DNA of 64,000 nucleotides, taken from DASQMT01 sp963835735 (lineage in GTDB: Bacteria; Actinomycetota; Thermoleophilia; Solirubrobacterales; Solirubrobacteraceae). The notes below the pieces were generated by a model. The model made no database searches, was not told the origin of the DNA, and saw nothing but the letters and a program-made list of their open reading frames with translations. The position numbers were made by a program, and so were the translations under genes. Where the stretch lies: assembly GCA_963835735.1 (NCBI GenBank), contig CAWIGP010000009.1, forward strand, positions 248,001-312,000, written 5' to 3'. Of the stretch, positions 7,851 through 15,905 are shown in pieces (the first letter of the stretch is position 1; the number at the start of each line of letters is the position of its first letter).

Positions 7851-8420
7851 TCAGGGTGCGAGACGCTCGGACACCCAGGCCTCGCCGTCGCGCCGGTGCC
7901 GGATCCGCTCGTGCAGCCGGTTGGGGCGGCCCTGCCAGAACTCGACCACGTCGGGGCGGAGCAGGTAGCCGCCCCAGTGCGGCGGGCGCGGGACGTCGTT
8001 CGGATAGCGCGAGCCGAACTCGACGGCGCGCCGCTCCAGCGTCTCGTAGTCGGGGATCACCTCGCTCTGCTCTGACGCCCACGCGCCGATCTGGCTGCCG
8101 TGCTGCCGGGTCGCGAAGTACGCGTCGGACTCCGCGTCGCTCAGCTCCTCGACCGCTCCCTCGAGGCGGATCTGGCGCTGCAGTGCATACCAGTGGATCG
8201 CGACCGCCCCGTGCGGGTTCTCCGCCAGCTCGCGGCCCTTGCGGCTGAGGCGGTTGGTGTAGAACGCGACGCCGCGCGCGTCGATCCCCCGGATCAGCAC
8301 CATGCGCACCGACGGGCGCCCGTCCGGCGTGGCTGTCGCGAGCGCGGCCGACTCCGGCTCGGGCACGCCCTCGGCGCGAGCGAGCTCATACCACGCCTTC
8401 ACCTGCTCCAAAGGAGTCAC
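7851..8420 (-). CDS. pdxH: Pyridoxamine 5'-phosphate oxidase
   Basis: 189 residues. It oxidises pyridoxine/pyridoxamine 5'-phosphate to PLP with FMN. Visible family motifs: PSVRMVLIRGIDARGVAFYT (FMN-binding strand), NPHGAVAIHWYALQRQIR, GSQIGAWASEQSEVI and the C-terminal signature EFWQGRPNRLHERI. The GTG start overlaps the gabD stop (GTGA), so translation is coupled to the dehydrogenase. PLP supply next to a succinate-semialdehyde dehydrogenase would suit a PLP-dependent GABA transaminase step, but no transaminase is in the window. Confidence 0.95.
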   Translation of the reverse strand: MTPLEQVKAWYELARAEGVPEPESAALATATPDGRPSVRMVLIRGIDARGVAFYTNRLSRKGRELAENPHGAVAIHWYALQRQIRLEGAVEELSDAESDAYFATRQHGSQIGAWASEQSEVIPDYETLERRAVEFGSRYPNDVPRPPHWGGYLLRPDVVEFWQGRPNRLHERIRHRRDGEAWVSERLAP

Positions 8421-9886
8421 GTCGCCATCGCGATGTACTTCACCTCGAGGTACTCGTGGATGCCCTCGGCGCCGCCCTCGCGGCCGAACCCGGACGCCTT
8501 GACGCCGCCGAACGGCGCGGCGGGGTTGGAGACCATGCCCTGGTTGAGCCCGATCATGCCGGTCTCCAGCCGCTCGCAGACGCGGAACGCGCGCTTGAGA
8601 TCCGACGTGTAGACGTAGGCGACGAGGCCGTACTCGGTCGCGTTGGCCGCCGCGATCGCGGCCTCCTCGTCGTCGAACCCGATCACCGGCGCGACCGGCC
8701 CGAAGATCTCCTCGCGCAGCAGCTCGGCGTCGCCGCCGACGCCGGCGAGCACGGTCGGCTCGAAGAAGTACCCGGCGCCGTCGCGCGCGCTCCCGCCGAC
8801 CACGGCCTGCGCACCCTTGCCGATTGCATCGCGCACCAGGCTCGAGACCTTCTCGCGCTGGGTGGCGTCGATCAGCGGGCCGACCTGCACGCCGTCCTCG
8901 GTCCCGCGCCCGACCTTCATCGCGCCCAGGCGCGCCGCCAGCTTCTCGGCGAACTCGTCCTGCACGCGATCGGCGACGTGGAAGCGGTTGGCGGCGGTGC
9001 AAGCCTCGCCCATGTTGCGCATCTTGGCGACGACCGCGCCCTCGACCGCGGCGTCGACGTCGGCGTCGGCAAAGACGATGAACGGCGCGTTGCCGCCCAG
9101 CTCCATCGACGTCCGCAACAGCCCTTGCGCGGACTGCGCGACCAGCATGCGCCCGACCTCCGTCGAGCCGGTGAACGTGAGCTTGCGCAGCCGCGGGTCC
9201 TCGATGATCGGCTTGGAGACCGCGCTCGAGGAGGACGCCGTGATCACGCCCAGCACGCCGGGGGGCAGCCCGACCTCCTGCAGGATCCCCGCCAGCGCGA
9301 GCATCGAGAGCGGCGTCTGCTGCGCCGGCTTGATCACCATCGTGCAGCCGGCGGCGATCGCCGGCCCGATCTTGCGCGTCACCATCGCCATCGGGAAGTT
9401 CCACGGCGTGATCGCGTAGCAGGGCCCGACCGGCTGGCGCATCGTGAGCAACCGCCCCTGCCCGTTGGGCGCGGTCGCGAAGCGGCCCTCGATCCGTACC
9501 GCCTCCTCCGCGAACCAGCGGAAGAACTCCGCGGCGTAGGTGATCTCCGCCTTGGACTCCGCGACCGGCTTGCCCATCTCCAGCGTCATCACGAGCGCGA
9601 GCTCGTCCGCCCGCGCCACGAGCTGCTCGAACGCCCGCCGCAGGATCTCGCCGCGCTCGCGCGGCGGGTGCGCCGCCCATTCGGCCTGCACCGCGACGCA
9701 CGCGTCGAGCGCGGCGACGGCGTCGTCGGGCGTGGCGTCGGCGACCTCTACCAGCGATTCGCCGGTCGCCGGGTCCTCCACGGCCAGCGTCGCGCCGCCC
9801 GAGGCGTCGCGCCACTCGCCGGCGATCAACAGTTGGTTCGGGACCGCCTCGAGCGCGGCCTGCTCCTGGGTTGCGGTGATGCTCAT
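8417..9886 (-). CDS. gabD: NAD(P)-dependent succinate-semialdehyde dehydrogenase (GabD-type ALDH)
   Basis: 489 residues. It oxidises succinate semialdehyde (or a related aldehyde) to the acid. Motifs: ITPWNFPMAMVTRKIGPA for cofactor binding, TFTGSTEVGR, catalytic Glu in MELGGNAPF and catalytic Cys in MGEACTAANRF, and the GabD-like ending PFGGVKASGFGREGG. The overall pattern fits GabD better than betaine-aldehyde or proline-linked dehydrogenases. The ATG at 9886 overlaps the stop of a 32-codon ORF upstream (ATGA), and the gene overlaps pdxH downstream, so at least three genes are translationally coupled. Confidence 0.92.
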   Translation of the reverse strand: MSITATQEQAALEAVPNQLLIAGEWRDASGGATLAVEDPATGESLVEVADATPDDAVAALDACVAVQAEWAAHPPRERGEILRRAFEQLVARADELALVMTLEMGKPVAESKAEITYAAEFFRWFAEEAVRIEGRFATAPNGQGRLLTMRQPVGPCYAITPWNFPMAMVTRKIGPAIAAGCTMVIKPAQQTPLSMLALAGILQEVGLPPGVLGVITASSSSAVSKPIIEDPRLRKLTFTGSTEVGRMLVAQSAQGLLRTSMELGGNAPFIVFADADVDAAVEGAVVAKMRNMGEACTAANRFHVADRVQDEFAEKLAARLGAMKVGRGTEDGVQVGPLIDATQREKVSSLVRDAIGKGAQAVVGGSARDGAGYFFEPTVLAGVGGDAELLREEIFGPVAPVIGFDDEEAAIAAANATEYGLVAYVYTSDLKRAFRVCERLETGMIGLNQGMVSNPAAPFGGVKASGFGREGGAEGIHEYLEVKYIAMAT

Positions 9887-9981
9887 GCGGCGACGGTCTC
9901 CGTTCCGAGTTCAGAGATGGCGATGTCCAGCGAGTAGTCGATCAGCGATGGGACGTCGAGGTCCAGCGCGCGTTCGTTCAC
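9883..9981 (-). CDS. Small acidic ORF (32 codons) coupled to gabD
   Basis: GTG at 9981 is preceded by GGGAG at a short spacing of a few bases, and the ORF ends in TGA overlapping the gabD ATG (ATGA). The peptide begins MNERALDLDVPSLI and is acidic, with Leu/Ile/Val at helical spacing (LDVPSLIDYSLDIAISEL). It could be a real small protein or a leader that sets translation of gabD. Ribosome-binding site, reading frame and coupling are seen; expression is inferred. No family recognised. Confidence 0.5.
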   Translation of the reverse strand: MNERALDLDVPSLIDYSLDIAISELGTETVAA

Positions 9982-10039
9982 ATCTCCCTTTCTCGCGAAA
10001 CTTCCGAGCTGCAGCCGTGTCGGCGAACCTTAGGGACGA

Positions 10040-11449
10040 ATGACCCGGAAGCTCAGCATCCTCATCGCCGCACTTGTCGTTGCCGCCTGCGCCGCCGCAC
10101 CCGCCGGCGCGGCCAAACGCTTCACGATCCGTGGCGCCGGCTACGGCCACGGCGTCGGGATGAGCCAGTACGGCGCGATGGGCTACGCGTCGAACGGCTG
10201 GGACTACCGGCGGATCCTCGGCCACTACTACACCGGCACGTCGATCGGCGTGCTCGACGAGCCGCGCACCGTGCGGGTGCTGCTGCAGTCGGTGAGCGGC
10301 TCGGCGGCGTTCACCGGCGCCACGCGCGCCGCCGGCCGCCGGCTGTCGCCGACCGCGACCTACCTCGTGCGCGGGCGCGCCGGCGGCCAGGTGCAGCTGC
10401 TCACGCGGCGGGGGCGCGAGATCGTCACCACGCTGGAATCGCTGCGCGCCACAGGGCCGGGGCCGCTGACGCTCAAGGGGCTGTCCGGCTATGCGCGCCG
10501 CGACGGCGCCTATCGCGGGGCGCTGGAGTTCCGGCCCGGCACGTTCGGCGGGGTCAACGCGATCAACGCGGTCGACCTCGACGACTACGTGCAGGGCGTC
10601 GTCCCGCTCGAGTCGCCCGCCTCGTGGCCGATCGAGGCGCTCAAGGCGCAGGCCGTCGCCGCGCGCACGTACGCGCTGACGACGACGAAGAGCGGCGCCG
10701 GCTTCGAGCACTATCCCGACACGCGCTCGCAGGTGTACGGCGGCGTGAGCGCCGAGCAGCCGTCGACGAACGCCGCGACCCAGGAGACCGCCGGCCAGCT
10801 GGTGACCTACCAGGGGACGCCCGTCGCGACCTACTTCTTCTCCACCTCGGGCGGGCGCACGGAGAACGTCGAGACGAGCGCCCTCGGGACCCAGCCGCTG
10901 CCTTGGCTGAGGTCCGTCGACGACGAGTACGACGACGTCTCGCCGCGCCACCGCTGGGGTCCGATCAGACTGACGATGCGCAGCGCGGCGGCGAAGCTGC
11001 GCGGGCTCGTCCGCGGCCGCTTCAAGGGCATCGAGGTACTCGATCGCGGCGGCTCGCCGCGGATCGTCGCGGCCGACGTGGTCGGGAGCCGCGGTCGTAC
11101 CCGGGTGAGCGGCGCAACGCTGCGCGCGAAGCTCGGGCTCTATGACAGCTGGGCGTACTTCACGTCGATCACGACCGGCAAGGCGCCGCGGCCGCTGCCG
11201 GCCGGGCCGCCCGATCCCGAAGTGCCCGTCGTCGCCCGCGTCCCCGACGTCGCGGGACTTTCCGGCAGCGTGATGCCGGCCCGCAAGGGGGCGCGCGTGC
11301 GCGTCGACCTCCGCCTCGGCGGCCGCTGGATCCCGGTCGGCGAGACGACGACCGACCGGCGCGGGCGCTACCACACCGGCGTCAGCGCCAAGGGTCTGTA
11401 CCGCGTGCGCTACCGCGGCGACGCCGGACCTGGCGTGCGCGTCGGTTAA
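10040..11449 (+). CDS. Secreted SpoIID/LytB-domain protein
   Basis: 469 residues. Signal peptide (1-24, ending APAGAA), then GRGxGHG-type motif GAGYGHGVGMSQYGAMGY (about 33-50), which in SpoIID lies near the C-terminus, and the core LDDYVQGVVPLESPASWPIE with the Glu that acts in SpoIID, then LKAQAVAARTYAL. SpoIID is a lytic transglycosylase acting on glycan strands without stem peptides; non-sporulating actinobacteria carry LytB-like versions of unclear role. A final beta-rich segment (about 395-469) resembles a bacterial Ig-like extension. No Shine-Dalgarno; TTAGGGA lies just upstream. Confidence 0.88.
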   Translation: MTRKLSILIAALVVAACAAAPAGAAKRFTIRGAGYGHGVGMSQYGAMGYASNGWDYRRILGHYYTGTSIGVLDEPRTVRVLLQSVSGSAAFTGATRAAGRRLSPTATYLVRGRAGGQVQLLTRRGREIVTTLESLRATGPGPLTLKGLSGYARRDGAYRGALEFRPGTFGGVNAINAVDLDDYVQGVVPLESPASWPIEALKAQAVAARTYALTTTKSGAGFEHYPDTRSQVYGGVSAEQPSTNAATQETAGQLVTYQGTPVATYFFSTSGGRTENVETSALGTQPLPWLRSVDDEYDDVSPRHRWGPIRLTMRSAAAKLRGLVRGRFKGIEVLDRGGSPRIVAADVVGSRGRTRVSGATLRAKLGLYDSWAYFTSITTGKAPRPLPAGPPDPEVPVVARVPDVAGLSGSVMPARKGARVRVDLRLGGRWIPVGETTTDRRGRYHTGVSAKGLYRVRYRGDAGPGVRVG

Positions 11450-11452
11450 GCT
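11447..11452 (+). promoter_or_regulatory. Putative -10 box overlapping the SpoIID stop codon
   Basis: TAAGCT uses the TAA stop codon of the preceding gene and ends 8 nt before the GTG at 11461, where no ribosome-binding site is visible. Confidence 0.4.
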
Positions 11453-11460
11453 CGCGCCCC

Positions 11461-11952
11461 GTGCGCGAGGCGATACGAGCACACCTCGGCTCGCCTCAGG
11501 TGGCGCGCGTCGTCTACGGCTCGATCATCGGCCTGGCGCTCGTCGCCGCGCTCGAGGCGCATCCGCCCGGCGCCGGCTTCATGGTGGGGTCGCTGCTCGC
11601 GACCGCGCTGGCGGTCGCGCTCGCGGAGGTCTACAGCGACGTGCTGGGCGGCGAGACGCGCACCCGGCGGCGGCTGACGCGCGACGAGGTCCGCGACATC
11701 GCGGTCGACGCGTCCGCGGTGGCGTTCGGGATCGGCTTCCCCGCCGTGTTCTTCGCGCTCGCCGCGTTGGGCGCGCTGGAGGAGGACACCGCGTTCACGC
11801 TCGCCAAGTGGTCGGGCCTCGGGCTGATCGGGTTGTACGGCTATCTGGCGTCGCGGCTGGCCGGCCAGGGCCAGCTCGGCTCCGTGGTCAGGTCCCTCGC
11901 GGTAGTGCTGATCGGCGCGTTCCTGATCGCGATCAAGGCGCTCCTGCACTAA
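11461..11952 (+). CDS. Hypothetical four-helix membrane protein
   Basis: 163 residues with about four hydrophobic helices (roughly 18-34, 38-58, 80-102, 108-126, with a last one at 140-160) and a short charged loop GGETRTRRRLTRDEVRD in the middle. I do not recognise a family; the loop and helix layout recall VIT-like or YwiC-like small proteins but not enough to name it. GTG start, leaderless promoter proposed. Its stop overlaps the convergent MaoC gene by 4 bp. Confidence 0.7.
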   Translation: MREAIRAHLGSPQVARVVYGSIIGLALVAALEAHPPGAGFMVGSLLATALAVALAEVYSDVLGGETRTRRRLTRDEVRDIAVDASAVAFGIGFPAVFFALAALGALEEDTAFTLAKWSGLGLIGLYGYLASRLAGQGQLGSVVRSLAVVLIGAFLIAIKALLH

Positions 11953-12404
11953 CCGGTGTAGACGCGAGCGAGCGTCTCCGCGACGCACACCGGCTTGTCT
12001 CCACCCTCGCGCTCGAACGTCACGGCGACGGTGATCTGCACGCCGCCGGGAATGTCCTCGAGCGCCGCCAGCTTCGCGTGCATGCGGACCCGGCTGCCGA
12101 CCGGGAGCGGCGCCGGGAAGCGCACCTTGTTGAGCCCGTAGTTGAGCGCGAACGCGAAGCCCTCGAGCCCGAAGATCTGCTCGTTGAACATCGGCGCGAG
12201 CGAGAGCGTGTAGTAGCCGTGCGCGATCGTGCCGCCGAACGGCGTCTCCTTCGCGCGCTCGACGTCGACGTGGATCCACTGGTGGTCGCCGGTGACGTCG
12301 GCGAACGCGTCGATCGCCTCCTGGGTGACCTCGTGCCAGTCGGAGGTGCCGAGGTCTTCGCCCTCGGCCCGCTTGAGCTCGTCGAGTCCGGTGATCGTGC
12401 GCAT
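11949..12404 (-). CDS. MaoC-like (R)-specific enoyl-CoA hydratase
   Basis: 151 residues with a hot-dog fold. The catalytic hydratase motif is present: IDAFADVTGDHQWIHVDVER, followed by PFGGTIAHGYYTLSLAP. Members hydrate trans-2-enoyl-CoA, and stand-alone actinobacterial versions such as Rv0130 have this length. The frame is open further upstream, but the ATG at 12404 gives the family's N-terminus (MRTITGLDELK) and lies 7 nt from a TAGGGT -10 box. It is divergent from the exonuclease gene. Confidence 0.9.
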   Translation of the reverse strand: MRTITGLDELKRAEGEDLGTSDWHEVTQEAIDAFADVTGDHQWIHVDVERAKETPFGGTIAHGYYTLSLAPMFNEQIFGLEGFAFALNYGLNKVRFPAPLPVGSRVRMHAKLAALEDIPGGVQITVAVTFEREGGDKPVCVAETLARVYTG

Positions 12405-12411
12405 GGCCGGG

Positions 12412-12421
12412 ACCCTATCCT
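12412..12421. promoter_or_regulatory. Symmetric bidirectional -10 element
   Basis: ACCCTATCCT contains TAGGGT on the minus strand (12417-12412, 7 nt from the MaoC ATG) and TATCCT on the plus strand (12416-12421, 8 nt from the exonuclease ATG), sharing one TA. Both genes lack a Shine-Dalgarno and are probably leaderless. Confidence 0.6.
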
Positions 12422-12429
12422 CCGCGACC

Positions 12430-13290
12430 ATGCCGCAACCCCTGTTGCTCGCCGACACGCCGCACCTGCTGTACCGCGCGTTCTTCGCGCTGCCCGACTC
12501 GATCACCGACGACGACGGACACCCGGTGAACGCCCTGCTGGGCTCCGTGAACCAGCTGCTGTGGTGCGTCGAGCGCTACGAGCCACGCGCGGTCGTGTGC
12601 TGCTTCGGCCAGGAGGCGGCCGACTACCGCACCGAGCTCTACCCGCCGTATCACGCGCACCGCCCCGAGATGCCCGACCCGCTCGCCCACCAGTGGGAGC
12701 GGGCGCCGGCGCTCTACGAGGCGCTCGGCTGGACGGTCAGCGCGTCCGACTCGCTCGAGGCCGACGACCTGATGCACGCCTACGCGAAGGCCGAGGTGGC
12801 CGCCGGCGGCGCGGCGCAGATACTCACCGGCGACCGCGACATGTTCCAGTGCGCGGGCGACGGGATCACGATCCTGCTCCAGCGCGCCCGCCAGGAGGGC
12901 CCGGACGAGATGGGCGCGGCGGAGGTCGAGGCGCGCTACGGCGTCCCGCCGAGCGCCGTGCCGGACTTCATCGCGCTGCGCGGCGACCCGTCCGACGGGC
13001 TGCCCGGCGCCAAAGGCATCGGGGAGAAGACCGCGGCCGAGCTGCTGCGCCGCCACGGCACGCTTGAGGCGGCGATCGCCGGCGCCGTGCGCGAGAAGCC
13101 GTCGGTGCGGCGGGCGCTGCTCGAGCAGGCCGACGAGCTGCGCGCGTTCAAGGACATCGCGACGCTGCGCGACGCGCCGGTCGAGCGCCCGCCGGACCGC
13201 CCGACCGACCGCGCCCGCGGCGCGGAGGCGGCCCGGGCGCTGGGGATGGAGCGGCTCGCCAAGCGCCTCGAGGAGGGAGCTACGGCGTGA
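12430..13290 (+). CDS. 5'-3' exonuclease / FEN-1-like nuclease (PolA N-domain type)
   Basis: 286 residues. PIN-like N-domain with acidic metal ligands in LLADTPHLLYRAFFALP, LEADDLMHAYA and TGDRDMFQ, and a C-terminal helix-hairpin-helix region DFIALRGDPSDGLPGAKGIG. Such stand-alone proteins remove 5' flaps or RNA primers like the exonuclease domain of DNA polymerase I. The first acidic cluster reads LLADTPH rather than the usual hVDG, a mild deviation. The gene overlaps the convergent ychF by 11 bp. Confidence 0.9.
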   Translation: MPQPLLLADTPHLLYRAFFALPDSITDDDGHPVNALLGSVNQLLWCVERYEPRAVVCCFGQEAADYRTELYPPYHAHRPEMPDPLAHQWERAPALYEALGWTVSASDSLEADDLMHAYAKAEVAAGGAAQILTGDRDMFQCAGDGITILLQRARQEGPDEMGAAEVEARYGVPPSAVPDFIALRGDPSDGLPGAKGIGEKTAAELLRRHGTLEAAIAGAVREKPSVRRALLEQADELRAFKDIATLRDAPVERPPDRPTDRARGAEAARALGMERLAKRLEEGATA

Positions 13291-14359
13291 ACTTGACCGT
13301 GATGACGTCGCCGTCCGCCATCCGGTAGTCGCGGCCCTCGAGCCGCAGTACTCCGCGCTCGCGGGCGGCGGCGTAGCCGCCGGCGTCGACGAGCGCCTCC
13401 CAGCCGATCACCTCGGCGCGCACGAAGCCCTTCTGGATGTCGGAGTGGATCGCCCCCGCCGCATGCCACGCGGTCAGCCCGCGGCGCAGGTGCCAGCTCT
13501 GCGCCGGCTTGTCCTCGCCGGCGGTGAAGAACGCGATCAGGTCGAGCAGCCCGAAAGCGCCGCGTACGACCCGCTCGAGGCCGGTCTCGCCGATGCCCAG
13601 CTCGTCCCGCATGAGCGCCGCCTCGTCGTCGTCGAGCTCGGACAGCTCCGCCTCGATGCGCGACGAGATCGCCACCGCGGCCGCGCCGACGGCGGCGGCG
13701 TGGTCGGCGACGACGGCCGGCACGGCGTCGTCGCCTTCGTCCACGTTGGCGACGTACAGCACCGGCTTGCCGGTGAGCGGGGACAGGTTGCGCAGCGCGT
13801 CCGGCGCGGCAGCGGGCACCGGCACGGTCCGCGCGGGCTCGCCGCGCTGGAGCGCCGCGATCACGTCGCGCAGCCACGCCTCCTCCGCGATCGCGGCCTT
13901 GTCGCCGCCGCGTGCCTCGCGCACGACGCGCGCGTGGCGGCGCTCGGCCTGCTCGAGGTCGGCGAAGACCAGCTCGGTCTCGATCGTCTCCATGTCGCGC
14001 GCCGGGTCGACGTCGCCCTCGGGGTGGATGACCGACTCGTCGGTGTGGCAGCGGACCACGTGCAGCAGCGCGTCGGTCTCGCGGATGTTGGCCAGGAACT
14101 GGTTGCCGAGACCCTCGCCCTTGTGCGCTCCGGCGACCAGGCCGGCGATGTCGTGGAAGTCGATCGTGTCGGGCACGACGTTCGACGCGCGCACGGTCCG
14201 CGCGACCGCGTCGAGCCGCGCATCGCTCACGGGCACGACCGCGACGTTGGGCTCGATCGTCGTGAACGGGTAGTTCGCGGCCTCGGCGCCCGCCCTGGTG
14301 AGCGCGTTGAACAGCGAGGACTTGCCGGCGTTCGGCAGCCCGACGATCCCGACCTTCAT
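13280..14359 (-). CDS. ychF: Redox-regulated ATPase YchF (Obg family)
   Basis: 359 residues. G1 motif GLPNAGKSSLFNAL at the N-terminus, switch region NYPFTTIEPN, DIAGLVAGAHKGEGLGN, the ATP-specific variant of the base-recognition motif (NVDE in place of NKxD) and a C-terminal TGS domain ending GDVITVKFTP. YchF/Ola1 hydrolyses ATP, binds ribosomes and is linked to oxidative stress responses. GGGAG lies about 9 nt before the ATG, and the ATG also overlaps the stop of a 13-codon ORF. Confidence 0.96.
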   Translation of the reverse strand: MKVGIVGLPNAGKSSLFNALTRAGAEAANYPFTTIEPNVAVVPVSDARLDAVARTVRASNVVPDTIDFHDIAGLVAGAHKGEGLGNQFLANIRETDALLHVVRCHTDESVIHPEGDVDPARDMETIETELVFADLEQAERRHARVVREARGGDKAAIAEEAWLRDVIAALQRGEPARTVPVPAAAPDALRNLSPLTGKPVLYVANVDEGDDAVPAVVADHAAAVGAAAVAISSRIEAELSELDDDEAALMRDELGIGETGLERVVRGAFGLLDLIAFFTAGEDKPAQSWHLRRGLTAWHAAGAIHSDIQKGFVRAEVIGWEALVDAGGYAAARERGVLRLEGRDYRMADGDVITVKFTP

Positions 14360-14397
14360 CGGCCGAAGCTCCCGAGCAGGGCGCCGAGCGCCGCCAT
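14356..14397 (-). CDS. Possible 13-codon leader ORF coupled to ychF
   Basis: ATG at 14397 opens a 13-residue frame (MAALGALLGSFGR) whose TGA overlaps the ychF ATG. The ychF Shine-Dalgarno lies inside it. Such short ORFs arise by chance, so this is weak; it is listed because stop-start overlap is the rule for coupled genes in this window. Confidence 0.2.
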   Translation of the reverse strand: MAALGALLGSFGR

Positions 14398-14410
14398 CAG
14401 GTGCGGCAGC

Positions 14411-14632
14411 TCAGAAGCCGACGCGGTGCTCGTCGGACTCCACACGCAGGTAGACGACCTGCGCGAGGTCCAGCACGACGGCGCCGTCGGTCGCCTCGAC
14501 CTCGCGCCAGCCGGCGCCGTTGCCCTGAGCCAAGACCTGGCGCAGCTCGCCGAGCTTGTCCTCCGAGATCCGCAGAGAGAGCACCTGCCCGCCCTGGAAG
14601 CCGATCGCCGCTCGTCTCACGGTCGCGGTCAT
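14411..14632 (-). CDS. Small conserved-looking protein, 73 residues
   Basis: 73 residues beginning MTATVRRAAIGFQGGQVL, with alternating hydrophobic beta-strands (QVLSLRIS, GAVVLDLAQVVYLRV) and no Cys. It looks like a small beta-rich ligand- or RNA-binding domain, but I cannot name a family. Its ATG overlaps the stop of the methylmalonyl-CoA epimerase gene (ATGA), so it is translated with it. Confidence 0.65.
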   Translation of the reverse strand: MTATVRRAAIGFQGGQVLSLRISEDKLGELRQVLAQGNGAGWREVEATDGAVVLDLAQVVYLRVESDEHRVGF

Positions 14633-15042
14633 ACGTGGACGGTAGCTGGTTCGACGAGCTCGGTCAGGACCGACGCGGTCGCGCTCGGGTGCACGAACGC
14701 GACGCGTGAGCCGCGGATCCCGGTCCGGGGCACCGTGTCGATCAGCCGCACGCCGTCCTCGCGCAGCTGCGCCAGGGCCGCGTCGATGTCCGGCACGTGG
14801 TAGGCGACGTGGTGCAGGCCGGGGCCGCGCCGCTCGAGAAAGCGCCCGACCGGCGTGTCGTCGGCAAGCGGTCGCAGGAGCTCGATGTGGTTCTCGCCCA
14901 CGTCGAACAGCACCGCCTCGACGCCCTGCTCCTGGAGGGTCTCGCGGTGCACCACCCGCATGCCGTAGCTCTGCTCGTAGAGCGCGATCGCGGCATCGAG
15001 GTCGGCGACGGCGATGCCGATGTGGTCGATCCGGCGGAACAT
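14629..15042 (-). CDS. mce: Methylmalonyl-CoA epimerase (VOC superfamily)
   Basis: 137 residues with the VOC fold. Metal-ligand positions match the epimerase: His in RRIDHIGIAVADLDAAI, NHIELLRPL, then GLHHVAYHVPDIDAAL and a terminal Glu-containing strand VLTELVEP. It interconverts (2R)- and (2S)-methylmalonyl-CoA in propionate metabolism. No mutase subunits are in the window. The ATG at 15042 lies 6 nt from a TAGACT -10 box and is divergent from the diacylglycerol-kinase-like gene. Confidence 0.9.
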   Translation of the reverse strand: MFRRIDHIGIAVADLDAAIALYEQSYGMRVVHRETLQEQGVEAVLFDVGENHIELLRPLADDTPVGRFLERRGPGLHHVAYHVPDIDAALAQLREDGVRLIDTVPRTGIRGSRVAFVHPSATASVLTELVEPATVHV

Positions 15043-15048
15043 TGGCTG

Positions 15049-15058
15049 AGTCTAGGCT
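15049..15058. promoter_or_regulatory. Symmetric bidirectional -10 element
   Basis: AGTCTAGGCT contains TAGACT on the minus strand (15054-15049) and TAGGCT on the plus strand (15053-15058), sharing one TA. Starts lie 6 nt (minus, 15042) and 7 nt (plus, 15066) beyond the boxes. Confidence 0.6.
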
Positions 15059-15065
15059 GGACCCG

Positions 15066-15905
15066 GTGCGGGTTGCGCTGATCGCGAATCCCGAGGCCGG
15101 GCGCGGTCTCGACCCCGCGCTACTCGTGCGCGCGATGGAGGCGAGCGGGGCCACGGTGACCGTATCCACGCTCGCCGAGGCCGAGAGCGCGTCGCCGGAG
15201 CGGATCGTCGTGGCCGGCGGCGACGGGACGATCGGGCCGGTCGCCGAGCTGGCCGGGCGCGTCGGCGTGCCGCTGGGGGTGATCCCGGGCGGCACCGCGA
15301 ACGACTTCGCGCGCGCCACCGGGCTGCCGCTCGACCCGGTCGCCGCGGCCGAGCTGGCGGTGAGCGGTACGGCGCTGCGGCATTACGAGCTCGGCCGGCT
15401 CGCCGACGGGAGCCCGTTCGTCAACGTCGCCAGCGCGGGCCTCGCATCGGTCGCCGCCCACCGCGCGGCGCCGCTGAAGCCGCGGCTCGGCGCGCTCGCG
15501 TACGGGGTCGGCGCGGCACGCGCCGCCGCCACCGCGGCGCCGCTGCGCTGCGGGGTCCGCGTCGACGGCGCGCATGTATTCGACGGCTCGGCGTGGCAGG
15601 TGATCGTCGCGGTGACGGGCGCGTTCGGCGGCGGGTCGGGCGTCGGCGTGTCCGATCCCTCCGACGGCGTGCTCGACGTCGCGATCCTGCCGGCCGGCGC
15701 GCGGCTCGGCCTGGTCCGCCGGGCCTGGGGCCTCAAGCGGCACACGATCGCCGAGCAGCGCGGCGTCGCACACCACCGCGGCGCTGTGGTCGCGCTCGAT
15801 GTGCCCGTGGGCACGGAGTTCAACGCCGACGGCGAGGTGCGCGACGCGGGCCTGGAGCGCGTGACCGCCGAGCGCGACGCCTACGCGCTGGTCGTCGGCG
15901 TCTGA
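15066..15905 (+). CDS. Diacylglycerol/lipid kinase-like protein (DAGK catalytic domain)
   Basis: 279 residues. Nucleotide-binding motif VVAGGDGTIGPVAE, then GVIPGGTANDFARATGLP (the GGT and NDFAR motifs of the diacylglycerol kinase catalytic family) and a C-terminal beta-domain with EFNADGE. Members phosphorylate diacylglycerol, sphingoid bases or other lipids at the membrane face. The lipid substrate is unknown. GTG start behind a TAGGCT box. The 3' end overlaps the convergent ftsH-like gene by 25 bp. Confidence 0.9.
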   Translation: MRVALIANPEAGRGLDPALLVRAMEASGATVTVSTLAEAESASPERIVVAGGDGTIGPVAELAGRVGVPLGVIPGGTANDFARATGLPLDPVAAAELAVSGTALRHYELGRLADGSPFVNVASAGLASVAAHRAAPLKPRLGALAYGVGAARAAATAAPLRCGVRVDGAHVFDGSAWQVIVAVTGAFGGGSGVGVSDPSDGVLDVAILPAGARLGLVRRAWGLKRHTIAEQRGVAHHRGAVVALDVPVGTEFNADGEVRDAGLERVTAERDAYALVVGV

